Shown here piece by piece: positions 11,154 through 22,045 of a stretch of DNA of 64,000 nucleotides; the first letter of the stretch is position 1, and every line of letters begins with the position of its first letter. Source of the DNA: Symsagittifera roscoffensis (taxonomy: Eukaryota; Xenacoelomorpha; Acoela; Convolutidae). The position numbers and the translations under genes are program-made. The stretch spans positions 64,672,282 to 64,736,281 of the forward strand of contig NC_087066.1 in assembly GCF_963678635.1 (NCBI RefSeq), written 5' to 3'. The notes beneath the pieces are model-generated. The model was not told the origin of the DNA. It did not search any database and saw only the letters and a program-made list of their open reading frames with translations.

Positions 11154-13259
11154 TTATTGATCAAAAAAAGTCTCAAAGCATGACAGTAAAATCGTATTTC
11201 CTAGAATGTAATTATCCAACATTTTATGATTAAAACTATTTAATTGAAACCGAGAAGCCCCTTTCAAGAAATTGACCCAGGTGGGAAAAAAATTTATTAC
11301 GAAGTTGAAAATTTTTCTGATTTTAGGTGTAATCGACCCTCTGTTGAGTTTATTTCTGTTTATAGCTAACTTTTGATTTGTTTTTCGCTTTGAAAATATC
11401 ACGTTCAATTCATGCTCAGTAATAGAATATCTCAAGGTTTCAACTTGGCACTCTTTTCGAATATTTTTTCCGGTTAATTTCAGAACTTCGTAAGCAAACA
11501 ATTCTGTTACGGTATATATTTTATTATCATGCATTATTTCAGTGATTGAATCCATCCTGTGTTTATAAAAAATTATTCTGATTAGCCTTCTGATTTTCAT
11601 TTCGAGTTCCAACAGTTTGGTTTTGTCGGTATTTGCATAAACTAAAACTCCATATTGGATGATTGGTTGCACGTAACTTTTATACGCAAATATTAATTGC
11701 TGTCCAGTTAGAAACTTTCTCAATTGAAAAAACCCTCCACAGAATTGCAAAAATTTGTTCTTTACCTTATCAGTATGCTGATGAAAATTCAATTTACAGT
11801 CAAGGAGAATTCCAAGATATTTAAAACATTCAACATCTCCTATTTGGGTGTCATTTAAAAAATAATTTACTGGTCGTTCTTCAGTTTTCGTGCTCCGACG
11901 GTATCTCATGGTCTTGGTTTTTTTGACATTCAGTGTCAGTTTGTTCTTGTCTAACCAATCATTTACTTCAAGCAAAGCTAATCTATGTGCAAAAGCAATA
12001 AAATCTTTGTTGTTTGTGGATTTCAGATCAGTGTCATCAGCATACAAAAGTACCCCTGTGTTTTTTGTGGCTATTTGTAGATCGTTCATGTATAATATGA
12101 ACAAAAGTGGGCCAAGGATAGATCCTTGAGGTACACCAAAGGATACCAGTTTAAGTTCGGTCTTAAAAGAGTTAGTTTCAATGTACTGATAGCGATTGTC
12201 AAGGTAAGATTCCAATAGATTTAAGACAGGCCCTCTGAATCCCATTTGTTCCAATTTTATTAACAGACTAGAGTGATCAACTGTGTCAAAAGCCTTTGTT
12301 AGGTCTAAAAACGTATTCTGAACAGTTAGTTTTTTGTTCGATAGCGATGTTGAAACTTCTTCCAACAATGTAAGGATCGCGTCAACAGTGCTTCTATTTG
12401 ATCTGAAGCCAAACTGAAAGTTTCGGATGATTTTAAACTTGTCTACATATGATTGGGCTTGTTTAAAAATTATACGCTCAAAAATTTTGCCCAGAACTGG
12501 AAGAAGCGAAACTGGTCTATAGTCTGAGGGGTCATCGATGTCTCCCTCCTTGAAAATTGGAACAATTTTTGCAATTTTTAAACAATTTGGATAGATTCCT
12601 GAGGTTAGGCAGTCATTAAAAATTTCAGTCAAAGGGCCTGCTAGTATAGTTTTTAAATGCTTGACGAGAACAGTGTTGATATCATAGCAATCTGTACTAT
12701 ATTTATTTTTTAAACTTTCGATGACTTCAATGACTTCAATTAAATCAATTTTTTTCAAAAACAACGATTGCTGCTGATGTATAACATTATTTTCCATGCA
12801 GTTTGGTTTGCTCTGTGTGAGTCTGGCGCCAATATTTGCGACGTATTCGTTAAAATGCTCAGCGTCCCCGTTAGATAGATTTAAAGATTTAGATTTTTTC
12901 CCTCTACCACTCATTTCCTTAAAAATTTCGAAAAAAGTTTTCGTTTTACAATTAGACTCAAGCATTAGTTTATTTTGATAGTATTTTCGTTTTTTACGGA
13001 TGATTAGGTTTTTGACAATTTTATTTTGGGAACTATACTTATTCCGGGCATCCGTTGTTTTATTATTCAAAAACTCCTGTCGTAACCGTCGCTTTTTTGC
13101 TGCTGCATTTTTTACTTCATTGTCAATCCATGGATGTCTTTCTGATTGTACTAGTAAACGCTTTGGAAAAAAATTATCAACTACCTTCATAAGGATCGAA
13201 TTTATTTTTTCTAAAATCCTAGAAGACATTTGAGGGTCTTCGGGATTCCATAACTGCAT
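11154..13259 (-). pseudogene. LINE ORF2, reverse transcriptase part
   Basis: The 701-codon frame contains every RT landmark: a DYRPVSLLPVLGKIFER block around residues 249-265, the fingers motif FGFR-S-N-R-ST, the first catalytic Asp in FLDLTKAFDTVDH, FGVPQGSILGPLLFILYMNDL before the palm, and the catalytic LLYADDTDL. A conserved 'FKYLGILLD' thumb segment and a long C-terminal domain follow. The palm residues look intact, so the enzyme core is undamaged; the protein is disabled only because its N-terminal endonuclease is out of frame. The first Met (13259) falls inside what was one longer protein, so it is not the native start. Confidence 0.9.
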
Positions 13260-13369
13260 ACATTTGCCAATCTCATGTTTTAAATAAAAACTTTACTTCT
13301 CACTTATATCCCTTTTTTTCAACTTGTTCCAGTTTCTAGCAAAACTTTTTTCAGTAAAAACGTCCTTTT

Positions 13370-14080
13370 TCAGAAAATTTGAAAAAACTGAACACCAAAA
13401 TGATCAGACACTGAATTTTTGATGGTTTTGGTTGAGAAACTTGATGTACAGAAAATTAAGTCAAACAAAGTGCCACTACGATCTGTCACTCTTGTTGGGA
13501 GGCAGCTAATTTTGTTTTCTAACATGCCAGTTCTTATCATAATATCCTCAATTTTTTTCCGCTTTGTCGAGTTTAACAGAAAATTTACGTTGAAATCACC
13601 AAAAACTATGTGATCAGTTTCAGGCCCTAGCGTTAATCCATCCAAATAATTTTGCAGGCTTTCGAAGGTAGCGTTGTTTAGAGAATTTGGTGGAATGTAA
13701 ACACAGGTTACTACAATTTTCTGATTCATTTGTGTTTTTATGAGAACTGACAAGATTTGGATATTGTTATCTTTTTTTTGTTTTATTATCTTATGATCTG
13801 ACCCAGTGTTAACATAGATGCCAATAACTCCTCCTCGTTTAATTCTAGCGCAAGTATAGAGAGGTTCGTATCTTTGAATTTGGAAAATATCATTGTCAGA
13901 GTTATTTTTGAGCCAGGTTTCAGTTAAACAAATGATATCTGGACGTTGGGCCAACTGTTCTATTTCTAATTCAAATTCTTCAAAGTTTCGGGGCAGTGAT
14001 CTGATGTTTTGTAAAAACACTGAAAAAATTTTAGAATTTGTTTCCTCCATATCTCTGTTAACCATATGTTCTGTGTACAA
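13370..14080 (-). pseudogene. LINE ORF2, APE-like endonuclease part
   Basis: This exonuclease-endonuclease-phosphatase fold nicks the target to prime reverse transcription. Visible active-site motifs, in order, are: LQNIRSL (Asn), CLTETWL (catalytic Glu), a VTCVYIPP strand, FGDFNVN (Asp and Asn) and the terminal SDHFGV (Asp-His pair). An ATG at about 14065 is the first Met; the open frame extends a few codons further. The frame stops at 13370-13372, just after the SDH motif, and coding resumes in other frames up to the RT, so the stop comes from an indel and is not the natural end of the protein. Confidence 0.9.
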
Positions 14081-14110
14081 TATAATTCTCGCGTGGTTTC
14101 TTAACTAGTT

Positions 14111-14797
14111 GAAAATTTAACCAATTTTTGAAGATCAATGAGTTGTCAGAAATCAGAAGCCACCCAGGGCAGTGCGGAAATCGCACAAACTCTAGGTAGT
14201 TTCTCCTCCTTGTCTAGAATATTCTTTTTCTTCTTTGATTGCCCAAATCCGTTTGTGTTAAAAAAAAGGATTTCCAAGATCAATTAAAAAGGCGAAGTGT
14301 AGTGTGATAGAAAAAAAAGTTAAGTTTGAGAAGACAACATTTGGCTTGAGAAGGACTGAACGCAAGAAGCAGGCATGATAGCGCTTAGTTGGGAATTTTG
14401 AGAGAATGATGGTACAAAATCTAAAGGAAACTTTTTCTGCTAAAACCAAATTCAAACAGGTGAAAGAATGTAATCGTCCATGGTTGAAAGCATACAATGA
14501 ATTGAAAGGGCCTGTAGCGCTAATTTGTTTTCCCTAATAGCCCGCAAAGAGCAATTTTCTTGGGTTTGCGTTTTATATAACAAAATCTTACTTGCTGTGC
14601 GATTCTAAAAGGGGGAAGTTTAATCTAAAGTTCCTCATTATAAAGTTTTGTAAGACCTCACTAAATTTTCTGGAGAATGGCTTTAAGAAGATCCAGATAG
14701 TGCCTTCAGAATTGATTTTTTTCGCGTGCGGCGTTCGAAGTTGCTTTCAAGCTAAGAAGACGCCTATTTTGTTGGGTGTTTATCAAAAGAAAGACTT
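14111..14797. other. Spacer, possibly LINE 5' leader
   Basis: No supported gene. The sequence just upstream of the endonuclease frame could be the LINE's 5' region, but I see no ORF1-like protein (no RRM, zinc knuckle or coiled coil). Confidence 0.4.
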
Positions 14798-14935
14798 CAG
14801 GGGTGGATCTAGAGTTTTCTCGAGGGGGGTCTTCAAAAAAACTTTTTTTAATTTTGAAAAATTGCGTTTGTAGGAACTTTTTGAAAAATTTTGACCAAAA
14901 AATTGCATGCTCCCCCTCAAAGTTAGTAAATTTTG
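14798..14935 (+). mobile_element. hAT-like miniature element, one end only
   Basis: CAGGGGTGGATCTAGAG at 14798 followed by a G-run resembles the left terminus of hAT-type miniature elements in animal genomes. A C-rich stretch follows near 14911, but I find no matching right terminus, so the element is truncated or the call is wrong. Confidence 0.3.
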
Positions 14936-15542
14936 GGGCCGACTGAGCCTTTAGAAAATTTTTAATGTCAGTCAGACAAAACTGGATATCTCAAAATAGT
15001 ACAAATCGGGGACCCTTTGGGTCGGTAGGGGTCGAATCCCTAAGGGTAGTATCCGCCCCCCACCCTCACCTAATTCCGCTGGTAATAGACAAAGAGGCAA
15101 GTGTAAAAATTTTTTCAATTTTTTTCTGTGGTTTTTCTGAAATTCAATAAACCAAACTGTTAAAAACAATTTTTCAGTGTTAAGCTGAGATAAAACGTGT
15201 CAATTTAAACAAGTGAACGGATACTCCAAATTTTTGTCAAGCAAAATGCCTTTACAAAGGTTTTGCAACCAGTTTTTTCTGCAAAAAAGGCGGTAACCTC
15301 TTTAAAACTGGAGAAGAGCTAGAATATTGCGCAAAAACCAGTTAATTATTCAAAAGTAAATTATTAAAACTGTAGAGGCCTGATTGTTTTTTTTTTCAAT
15401 CGCGAAAAACTGGAATTGATAACTTTTTGCAACTTTCCTAAGATACAGAATATTGTATTATGTCTGGTAGCGTTTACTCTACCCTGGGCTTGAATTTCGC
15501 GACCAATATTTTTGGTTCAAAACCCGGTAAATGCCCTTTCTG

Positions 15543-15761
15543 GGCTCTTTTCCAGTTCCCCCCTTTAATTTTTTCTGAAATTCATTACATGAAAGTCTAT
15601 TCAAAATGGCTTTTCATGTTAGAAACTGCAATAAAACGTGTCAGCGTGAACAGGTGAACAAATTTCTACAACATTTCTAACATGAAAATTGCCGTATGAA
15701 CAATTTTTGAACATCTTTGTTTTGTAATTTAACTAGGGGGGTGGGAAACTGGAAAAGAGCC
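15543..15761. mobile_element. Miniature inverted-repeat element, family B copy 1
   Basis: It starts GGCTCTTTTCCAGTTCCCCCC and ends with the imperfect reverse complement (GGGGGG.GGGAAACTGGAAAAGAGCC), 219 bp in all. It is flanked by CCTTTCTG on the left and CTTTTCTG on the right, a 7-of-8 target duplication. No coding capacity. The 8-bp duplication fits hAT-type mobilisation. Confidence 0.8.
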
Positions 15762-15878
15762 CTTTTCTGTTCTGAACTTGCCAAAAATAGGTCACAAAAT
15801 TTCTGGGCATAGATGTGCACGTTGGCCCACTTTCTAAGCTTTATAAAAATAATCAACATTGATATGGAATTATTCACT

Positions 15879-15959
15879 CATTTAGCCGGGATAACACAAA
15901 AAAAAACAATTACAAAGTTACAAAACTTGAAAGATCGGGAAGGGAAGTGGAACAGAGCC
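15879..15959. mobile_element. Family B right-end fragment
   Basis: The stretch from CATTTAGCCG to GAGCC matches the right ~80 bp of family B copy 2 (16723-16801), with small indels. The rest of the element is not recognisable. A further B-like right end lies at about 16820-16853. Confidence 0.6.
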
Positions 15960-16378
15960 CAAGTTTTTTCTATTACTAGCACACTTGCTTGCCAGCTTAC
16001 ATCTTATCATACAAACTGGTAAGCTTAAATTGTCGTAAGCTCATGCTCGTTTGAAACTTTAATGGTTACAATGCAGATGGCGCGGGGGGGGGGGAGACAA
16101 AAAAGAGCGCAGTTTTCTGCTTGGCCGATAGTTTGCAAAACTGAGGTCCCTAAATTGCTCGTATTTTCGAGAAAAAGGGGTTTTGTTTTGATTAGATAAA
16201 CATACTCCTTTCCCTTTTCGCCACCACATTTCAAATTTTTCATTTTTTCAAATGTCTTATGTGTAATTATGGCTGAATGCGTGATCTTACGAACTAAAAT
16301 ATGATGAACAAATGTGTTCACAATAGTTAGTTTTTCCCCATGCGATTTTTGATTACATTATGATAATGTTGAATTAGT

Positions 16379-16801
16379 GGCTCTTTTCCAGTTCCCCCCT
16401 TTCAAATTTAATTTTGAAAAGCTTATTTAACGTTGTCATAATGCAATGAAATTTGGCGTGGTGAACAAATCGACAACTGTGAACAGATTTGTTCATCATA
16501 CTTTACAGCGTAACATCACGCGGCTCTTTTTCCTTCCCCCCCCACCTGCAAAATTTTACTAGTGAAGTTTTGTTCACTTTATCCAAATGTTACAAAAATT
16601 GGCATGCGAACTGATTAGGCTATGACAAACATTTTTGGTCTCCATAATTAACCTTGTGAAAGCCCTCGTTACACCATAAAATTGATGCTTATGTGAGGTG
16701 GGGGGGAAAGGAAAAAGAGCCCATCACACATTTAGCCGTAATAACACGTAAATCAAACATAAAACTCGGTATTTTGAAAAGGGGGGAACTGGAAAAGAGC
16801 C
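16379..16801. mobile_element. Family B copy 2, interrupted by a family A element
   Basis: The termini GGCTCTTTTCCAGTTCCCCCC at 16379 and GGGGGGAACTGGAAAAGAGCC ending at 16801 are near-perfect inverted repeats. Both sides carry GAATTAGT, a perfect 8-bp target duplication (16371-16378 and 16802-16809). Removing the nested family A element and its duplication leaves about 215 bp, the size of copy 1. Confidence 0.88.
16522..16721. mobile_element. Family A miniature element, nested in a family B copy
   Basis: 200 bp, from GGCTCTTTTTCCTTCCCCCC to its reverse complement ending GGAAAAAGAGCC. It is flanked by CATCACGC and CATCACAC (7 of 8). The terminal GGCTCTTTT is shared with family B, so both families probably used the same transposase. 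Confidence 0.85.
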
Positions 16802-16863
16802 GAATTAGTTTCTCAAAACTGAAATTCAAATAAGGGGGAGGAAGTAGAAACGAGCCGAAAAAA

Positions 16864-17296
16864 TTGTCTTTTCCATTTCACCCTTTTGTGATATTTTCTG
16901 AAAATCATTATATGAAAGTCTACTAAAAATTTAGAAATTCATGTTATAAACTGCATCAAATCTTGTCTGCTTAAACATGTGAACAATTTTTTTAAGCAAT
17001 TGTTATGGCTCTTTTTCACACCCACCTCACATGAGCATCAATTCTTTGTTCTAACAAGTGATTTCACAAGGTTAATTATGTAGACCAAATATGTTTTTCA
17101 TTGCCTAATTTATTTGCATGTCAATTTTCATTACAATCGGACAATGCGAACAGTAATTTTAATTATAAAAAATTGCAGGTGGGGGGGGGGGGGGGGAGGA
17201 AAAAGAGCCATTGTTATATGCAAATTGCCGTGTGAACAACTTTTGAGCAGCTTTTCTTGTAATTTAACGTGGGGGCAGGGAAATTGGAAAAGAGCA
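16864..17296. mobile_element. Family B copy 3, interrupted by a family A element
   Basis: Sequence matching family B copy 1 (the ATTCATTACATGAAAGTCTA region and the AATTGCCGT...GAACAA region) is split at 17007 by a family A element. The left terminus is degraded (about 16864); the right ends AATTGGAAAAGAGC near 17296. Confidence 0.75.
17007..17209. mobile_element. Family A copy 2, nested, opposite orientation
   Basis: 203 bp with GGCTCTTTTTC and GGAAAAAGAGCC ends. It is flanked on both sides by ATTGTTAT (16999-17006 and 17210-17217), a perfect 8-bp target duplication. The interior is the reverse complement of copy 1. A long G run (17179-17196) sits inside the right terminal repeat. Confidence 0.9.
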
Positions 17297-17515
17297 TAAA
17301 AAAATATAAATTGACCGGGCTGACATCGTTATTTGGCAAGTTGGCTGTTTGCCGGTCATATTATGGCATTTGGAATCTATATTAACCTAAATTTTGGAGC
17401 TCATACAAAACCTTGCAAAGCGTCTAATTACATCCAACAAAAGAAAAGGGGCGAGCCTGTAACAATCTCCATATTCTCTTTATTTTTTAAAATACCTAGG
17501 TTGAGGTGCTCTTTT

Positions 17516-17710
17516 AATGTTTCGACCGTCTAGATTATATTTCGGTATAATTCGACCGTCTCGACCAATTGTGGGTATGCTTTGAACGTGCGCGACCGAA
17601 AAAAAAAGTCCTCGAACGTGCTTGGCCCAAGCAAGATATCTTTCGACAGTGCTCGACCAAAAACAATATTCTCGACCGTGCTCGACCAAATTTGGGTATA
17701 ATTTGACTTT
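17516..17710. repeat. Degenerate ~33-bp minisatellite (TCGACCGTGCTCGACC family)
   Basis: About six diverged units of the form TCGACCGTGCTCGACCAAA followed by TTTGGGTATAATTT, of 28-34 bp. Scattered further motifs (CGACCGTGC, GTGCTCGACC) continue at 17868-17940, so an older array probably extended to there. Confidence 0.7.
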
Positions 17711-18516
17711 CAATAAAAGTTTTCTAAATTGTAACGTTATAATTTATGCTTTTCGGGTGATATTTCAAGGTGCTTTTTATTGGAATTTTCATGCAAAAAA
17801 TTGTTTCTGACTCCAATTTATAGCTGACAAATCCGTTTTTTTTGGACCGTTCTTGAGGTATGTTTCCGACCGTGCTTTGACCGAATTTTGGTGTTTTTTG
17901 ACCGCATGGTTCAAATTTGTGCTCGACCCCAACCCCTGTCTCGACTTTTCTTCTTTGCTCGAGCACTGACATGTACTCGAGGCTCTTTTTCCTCCTCCCC
18001 CCCATCTCACATAAGCGAAGAAAAAGAGCTCTGCTCGATTTTGAAAGCCGAAAATTAAAGTGAGCACTTCGACCCGGGTACCGAACAGATGGTGATCAAA
18101 ATAAACTCCTCATAAGATAAACTCAGCAAATGCATGCTAGATAGCTCAAAATTAAACTAACCATCTGGGTTCATTTGGCTTCAGGATGACCAGAACAACG
18201 AAGAGTGCTTGGTTTAAGTGCAGAAATACCACAGAGGTTTTTGTTTCCCTATTATTTATAAAATAATAATAATTTTTAACGTTTTAATCAAATATACCAC
18301 GTTATATTCATGAAAGCTGCACGTGCAAAAAGGGTGAAAAATAATCATGATCGTGGTATTTCTGCTGAAAATACGTTCTCTAAAAATTTTCTGACGAAAT
18401 TTTTTGTTCTGTGAAATCGTTAGTACTTTAAGGCAAATCGCGCGGATCTTCGATCGTCCCCCTGCATTTTTTTTATTTTTCCATCTTCTAATCACATTGT
18501 TTGGCTATTTTGCGTT

Positions 18517-18728
18517 GGCTCTTTTTCCTTCATCCCCCCTCCCCCCCCACCACCTCACACGAGCTTCAATATATTAGTGTAACGAGTGGTTTTACGGGGT
18601 TGTGTATGCAGACCTAATATGTTTGTCGTGGCCTTATTAGTCCGTATGTAATTTTCATTACAATCAGACAATGTGGTCAACAAATTTACATTAAAATTTT
18701 GCAGGTGGGGGGAAAAGAAAAAAGAGCC
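18517..18728. mobile_element. Family A copy 3
   Basis: 212 bp from GGCTCTTTTTCCTTC to AAAAAAGAGCC, flanked by TTTGCGTT and TTTTCGTT (7 of 8). Same orientation as copy 2. A C-rich tract expands the left terminal repeat. Confidence 0.82.
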
Positions 18729-18736
18729 TTTTCGTT

Positions 18737-18901
18737 TACCCCAAATATGAATTTTTGCAAGTAAAAGTTTTGTTCGCATTATCCGATTGTTATAAAAATG
18801 AAAAACATGACAAACATATTTGGCATTAATACCTAACCTTGTTAAACCCTTCGCTGCAAAATGAATGATCATCCGAGGTGGGGGGAAAAGGAAAAAAAGC
18901 C
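18737..18901. mobile_element. Family A copy 4, lacking its left end
   Basis: From the internal GCAAGTAAAAGTTTTGTTCGCATT block to GAGGTGGGGGGAAAAGG and a final AAGCC this matches family A copy 1. The left terminal repeat is missing or degraded, and copy 3 lies immediately beside it in the opposite orientation. Confidence 0.7.
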
Positions 18902-19635
18902 CATTGTTAAATTGTAAAAAAAAACCGGTATGTGGGCTAGTTATCCAATTGGGAGCACAATTGTCATCATACAAAACTTAGATAAGCCGATGACAACACC
19001 AAAAAGTGATTTTTGTATTTGGAGTTGGAGTTGAACGGTAGTTTGGAGTTGGAGTTTGGTTCAAAACATTAGTTGATGATGATCGAAAATCGTCTTCGAG
19101 CTTAAAGAAGGTTATGACCCAGCTGATCCACCTGGCTTTACCAAAAATGCTAGTCATACCCTCTTCACGCAAGTCGAAAAGTACAAAACATTGAATAGAA
19201 GGTTTATGATTAAGGATTTTTTATGCATGGAAATGGTATGGCTAGCATTTTTCCATTAACCAAAAAGTGATTGTTTTCTTAATTTGAAATCTTTTCAAAA
19301 TTTTTGGGCTGTGTTCGTAACCGAAGACAACAGACAAAGACCCTGGTTACTCAAAACTATAGTAACTAATGGTTTAATGGTCATGCAAGAACAATGCACG
19401 GGAAATGACCTGAAAATAGCTGTGTTGCACAAACAATATAACAAAAGTAGCAAAATTCGGCAAAAAAAGTTACTGAGATGCTTCTATTTTGATGTAAAAG
19501 TTTTCATTTATCATGCTTTACCCGAGGCATTCAACAAAATGCAATGCGAAATAAATAGATTTTTAAGCGTTGGGAGAATATTTGTTTACTGCAACGGAAA
19601 AATAGTACGCCAACTTTTGAGTAAAAAATAATTAT
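18902..19635. other. Spacer with one unassigned frame
   Basis: A 115-codon plus-strand frame without an early ATG spans 19284-19631. Its translation looks moderately protein-like but has no domain I recognise, and it ends against the repeat beginning at 19636. I do not call it a gene. Confidence 0.35.
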
Positions 19636-20167
19636 TGTTCCGACTTTCGATACAAAAGTAACGGAATATTTGTGCTCGGGTGGGTTTTTTTTTCAGACAA
19701 ATTTCGACTTTTAACTAGCCATTTTTGACGGAATTTTTTTTATATCATTCAAAAGGTATTGTTGTCCTGAGCTTAAATTTGAAAAGATATTTCACCTGCG
19801 ATCATTTTTCGTAAAGTTACGGGGGGTTAAAGATTGCCATTTTGGCCAATTTGGGACAATTAACGCGCGATATATTTCGCGCTATTAACGCGTAAGCGGA
19901 GAGTTAATCCGTCTAAAAAATCTTTCCAAATTGGTTAAAAGAAGCTTATTTGCAATAATTGATTTGTTACAAGGAACGAAATCTCTCTTTTTGTACTTTA
20001 TATGGCGTGTGGGGGGATGATTTTCATTTAAAATTTCAAATTTTAGAAAAAAAATTTTCATTTTATTTTTTTTCATTTATTTTTTAAATGTTATTACTGC
20101 TGCTCCATAAACCCTAAAAGGCAGTCGGAACATTCAGGGCTTCGTCCTGATACGAGCAGTCTTGTTT
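19636..20167 (+). mobile_element. ~530-bp non-autonomous element with 3' hairpin, copy 1
   Basis: Starts TGTTCCGACTTTCGATAC and ends ...TACGAGCAGTCTTGTTT. GTTCCGACT near the start is repeated inverted as AGTCGGAAC about 40 bp before the end. Between that and the end is a compact palindrome, CAGGGCTTCGTCCTG. The middle holds a TTAACGCG...CGCGCTATTAACGCG block. No target duplication is visible. These subterminal inverted repeats and 3' stem-loop resemble Helentron-derived non-autonomous elements, but that class is an inference. Confidence 0.8.
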
Positions 20168-20560
20168 CTCATGTGGTTCTTTTTTGTAAATTCTTGGAGC
20201 TTAATGATTTCCCGCTTTGGCTAATTTTAATTCAGCAAAAAGGTATGAAAATTCTATTAAAAGCATTAGCATTTTTCATAACTTTATTTGTGTTATTGTA
20301 TGAATAGCATTTCCGGTCTCTGGAAGTCAACCCGGGTATCTATTAAAACAATACAGAACCTGAGAAAAAGTCTAAATAAACTTCAAACTTCTATCAAATG
20401 CACATCTGAAAAATAGTTTCGTTCATAATAGAGAATAATTTTTTCCACACTCCAAAATTTTTATGTCAAACTGGAAAAATGTTCTCACCATTTTCATGAT
20501 ATTAGGTTTGTTAGGCTGCTAAGTTAACTTCATTAAAAAGAAATTTTTTTTTCAAGAAAA

Positions 20561-20667
20561 CACCTATTTAGCCGTTGTAGATACACAAGCACCCACTTAG
20601 TGGTTGTAGATACACAAGCACCCACTTAGCCGTTGTAGATACACCCTATTTAAGCCTTTGTAGGTTC
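20561..20667. repeat. ~31-bp minisatellite, about three and a half units
   Basis: The unit CTTAGCCGTTGTAGATACACAAGCACCCA repeats with small changes (TTTAGCCGTTG, CTTAGTGGTTG, CTTAGCCGTTG, then a degraded AAGCCTTTG). Confidence 0.8.
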
Positions 20668-21069
20668 TTTTGGTAGATACAGACCAGATGAAAACTGCTC
20701 GCATAAGGGCGAGTTTTTGGTTGTTTTCACTGCTTCTTAAAGGTCTATGTGCTCTTGCGTTATAAGACTTATTGAAAGTAAAAAAACATATTTCGAATTT
20801 TTAGTTTAAAACTGTTCCCAAACGCTATGTAAATTGATATAATTCACATACAGCAAAATATTCCAAATAGTATGCCTCATCTACCATTTGGCAAAGTAGA
20901 CCAAATAGCATGCCGCAAATAAGTTCAGAACTATTTTTAAGACGAGTTAAACTTACAGCCGCATTTTTAGCACAAAGGGGAAATAATTAAACCCCATGAA
21001 TTTATAAAAAAGAACCACAAAAAAGAATATTTATTTAAAATAGAGCTCACGACAACAAAACCTTTCATC

Positions 21070-21165
21070 GCCAAAATAAGCTAGTTAAAAAGTCAAATTT
21101 GGTCTTGAAAAAAAAAAAAGAAACCGCTCCGATCACAAATATTCCATCACTTTCTTCAAAATGTA
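21070..21165 (-). mobile_element. Diverged fragment of the ~530-bp element
   Basis: The plus strand here (GCTAGTTAAAAAGTC, an A-run, CGATCACAAATATTCC) is a diverged reverse complement of the first ~95 bp of the element at 19636, so an older, inverted and truncated copy is present. Confidence 0.5.
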
Positions 21166-21518
21166 GAAAATGCGAAGGAATTTCAAAAAAGGGTCAAAGC
21201 ATTGGATGGCATCTTGAATGCAAAATAAGCTTTCTTTTGCGCTACCACACGCATCAGAGTTTCAATTTTTAAAAGATTACTCATATTAATATAAAAAATT
21301 GCAAAAACTGGAGCAGAGAGTTTAATTAAACAAGAAGAGCCAACTGACTACGGTGTTCTGTTACATACAAAATTTGAAGAAAACAATTCGAAAATAATTT
21401 CAAACAAACATTTGGAAAATGAGGCGGTCGATTATCTGACAATTGAATAAGCCATTGACAATTAAATAAGCAATTTTTTTTTCATAGGCAAGGGGGAAAG
21501 GTCACGGTTTGGGGTTGT

Positions 21519-22045
21519 TGTTCCGACTTTTGATACGAAAGTAACGAAATATTTGTGCTCGGGTGGGTTTTTTTTCTCTTCAGACAAATTTCGATTTTTT
21601 AACTGGCCATTTTTGACAGAATTTTTTAAATAATTCATAAGGTATTGTTGTCCTGAGCTTAAATTTGAAAAGATATTTCACCTGTGATTATTTTTCGTAA
21701 AGTTATGGGGGTTTAAAAATTGCCATTTTGGCCAATTTGGGACAATTAACGCGCGATATATTTCGCGCTATTAACGCGTAAGCGGAGATTTAATCCGCCT
21801 TAGAAATTGTTCCAAATTGGTTGAAAGAAGCTTATTTGCAGTAGTTGATTTGTTACAAAGAGCAAAATCTATCCTTTTGTACTTCATATGGCGTGTGGGG
21901 TATGAATTTCAAAAAAAAATCCCAATTTAAAAAAAAAGTTTTCATTTTATTCTATTAAATTTTTTTGTATGTTATTACTGCTCCATAAACCTTAAAAGGC
22001 AGTCAGAACTTTCAGGGCTTCGCCCTGATACGAGCAGTCTTGTTT
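21519..22045 (+). mobile_element. ~530-bp non-autonomous element with 3' hairpin, copy 2
   Basis: Same termini as copy 1 (TGTTCCGACTTTTGATAC ... CGAGCAGTCTTGTTT), in the same orientation. The 3' palindrome is perfect here, CAGGGCTTCGCCCTG. Divergence from copy 1 is visible, mainly indels in the A/T-rich 3' third. No flanking duplication. Confidence 0.85.

Larger units (their letters stand above)
10890..14110 (-). mobile_element. APE-type non-LTR retrotransposon (LINE; CR1/jockey-like), minus strand
   Basis: Two large minus-strand frames encode an apurinic-type endonuclease (14080-13370) followed by a reverse transcriptase (13259-11154), the order of the single ORF2 in CR1/jockey/L2-type LINEs. 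They are offset in frame, and the 110 bases between them hold residual coding in other frames with stops, so ORF2 is broken by at least two indels. No ORF1 is recognisable upstream. The 3' end is not marked by a clear tail; I set it near 10890, where the sequence becomes A/T simple. Clade assignment needs a tree. Confidence 0.85.

Noticed and set aside
15677-19172. Many 60-139 codon frames in the miniature-element nest
   Set aside because: They repeat from copy to copy because the elements are repeated, include the G runs of the terminal repeats, and show no domain.
20561-20667. A CRISPR-like repeat array
   Set aside because: The units are directly adjacent with no unique spacers, only three and a half copies are present, and the context is eukaryotic; it is a minisatellite.
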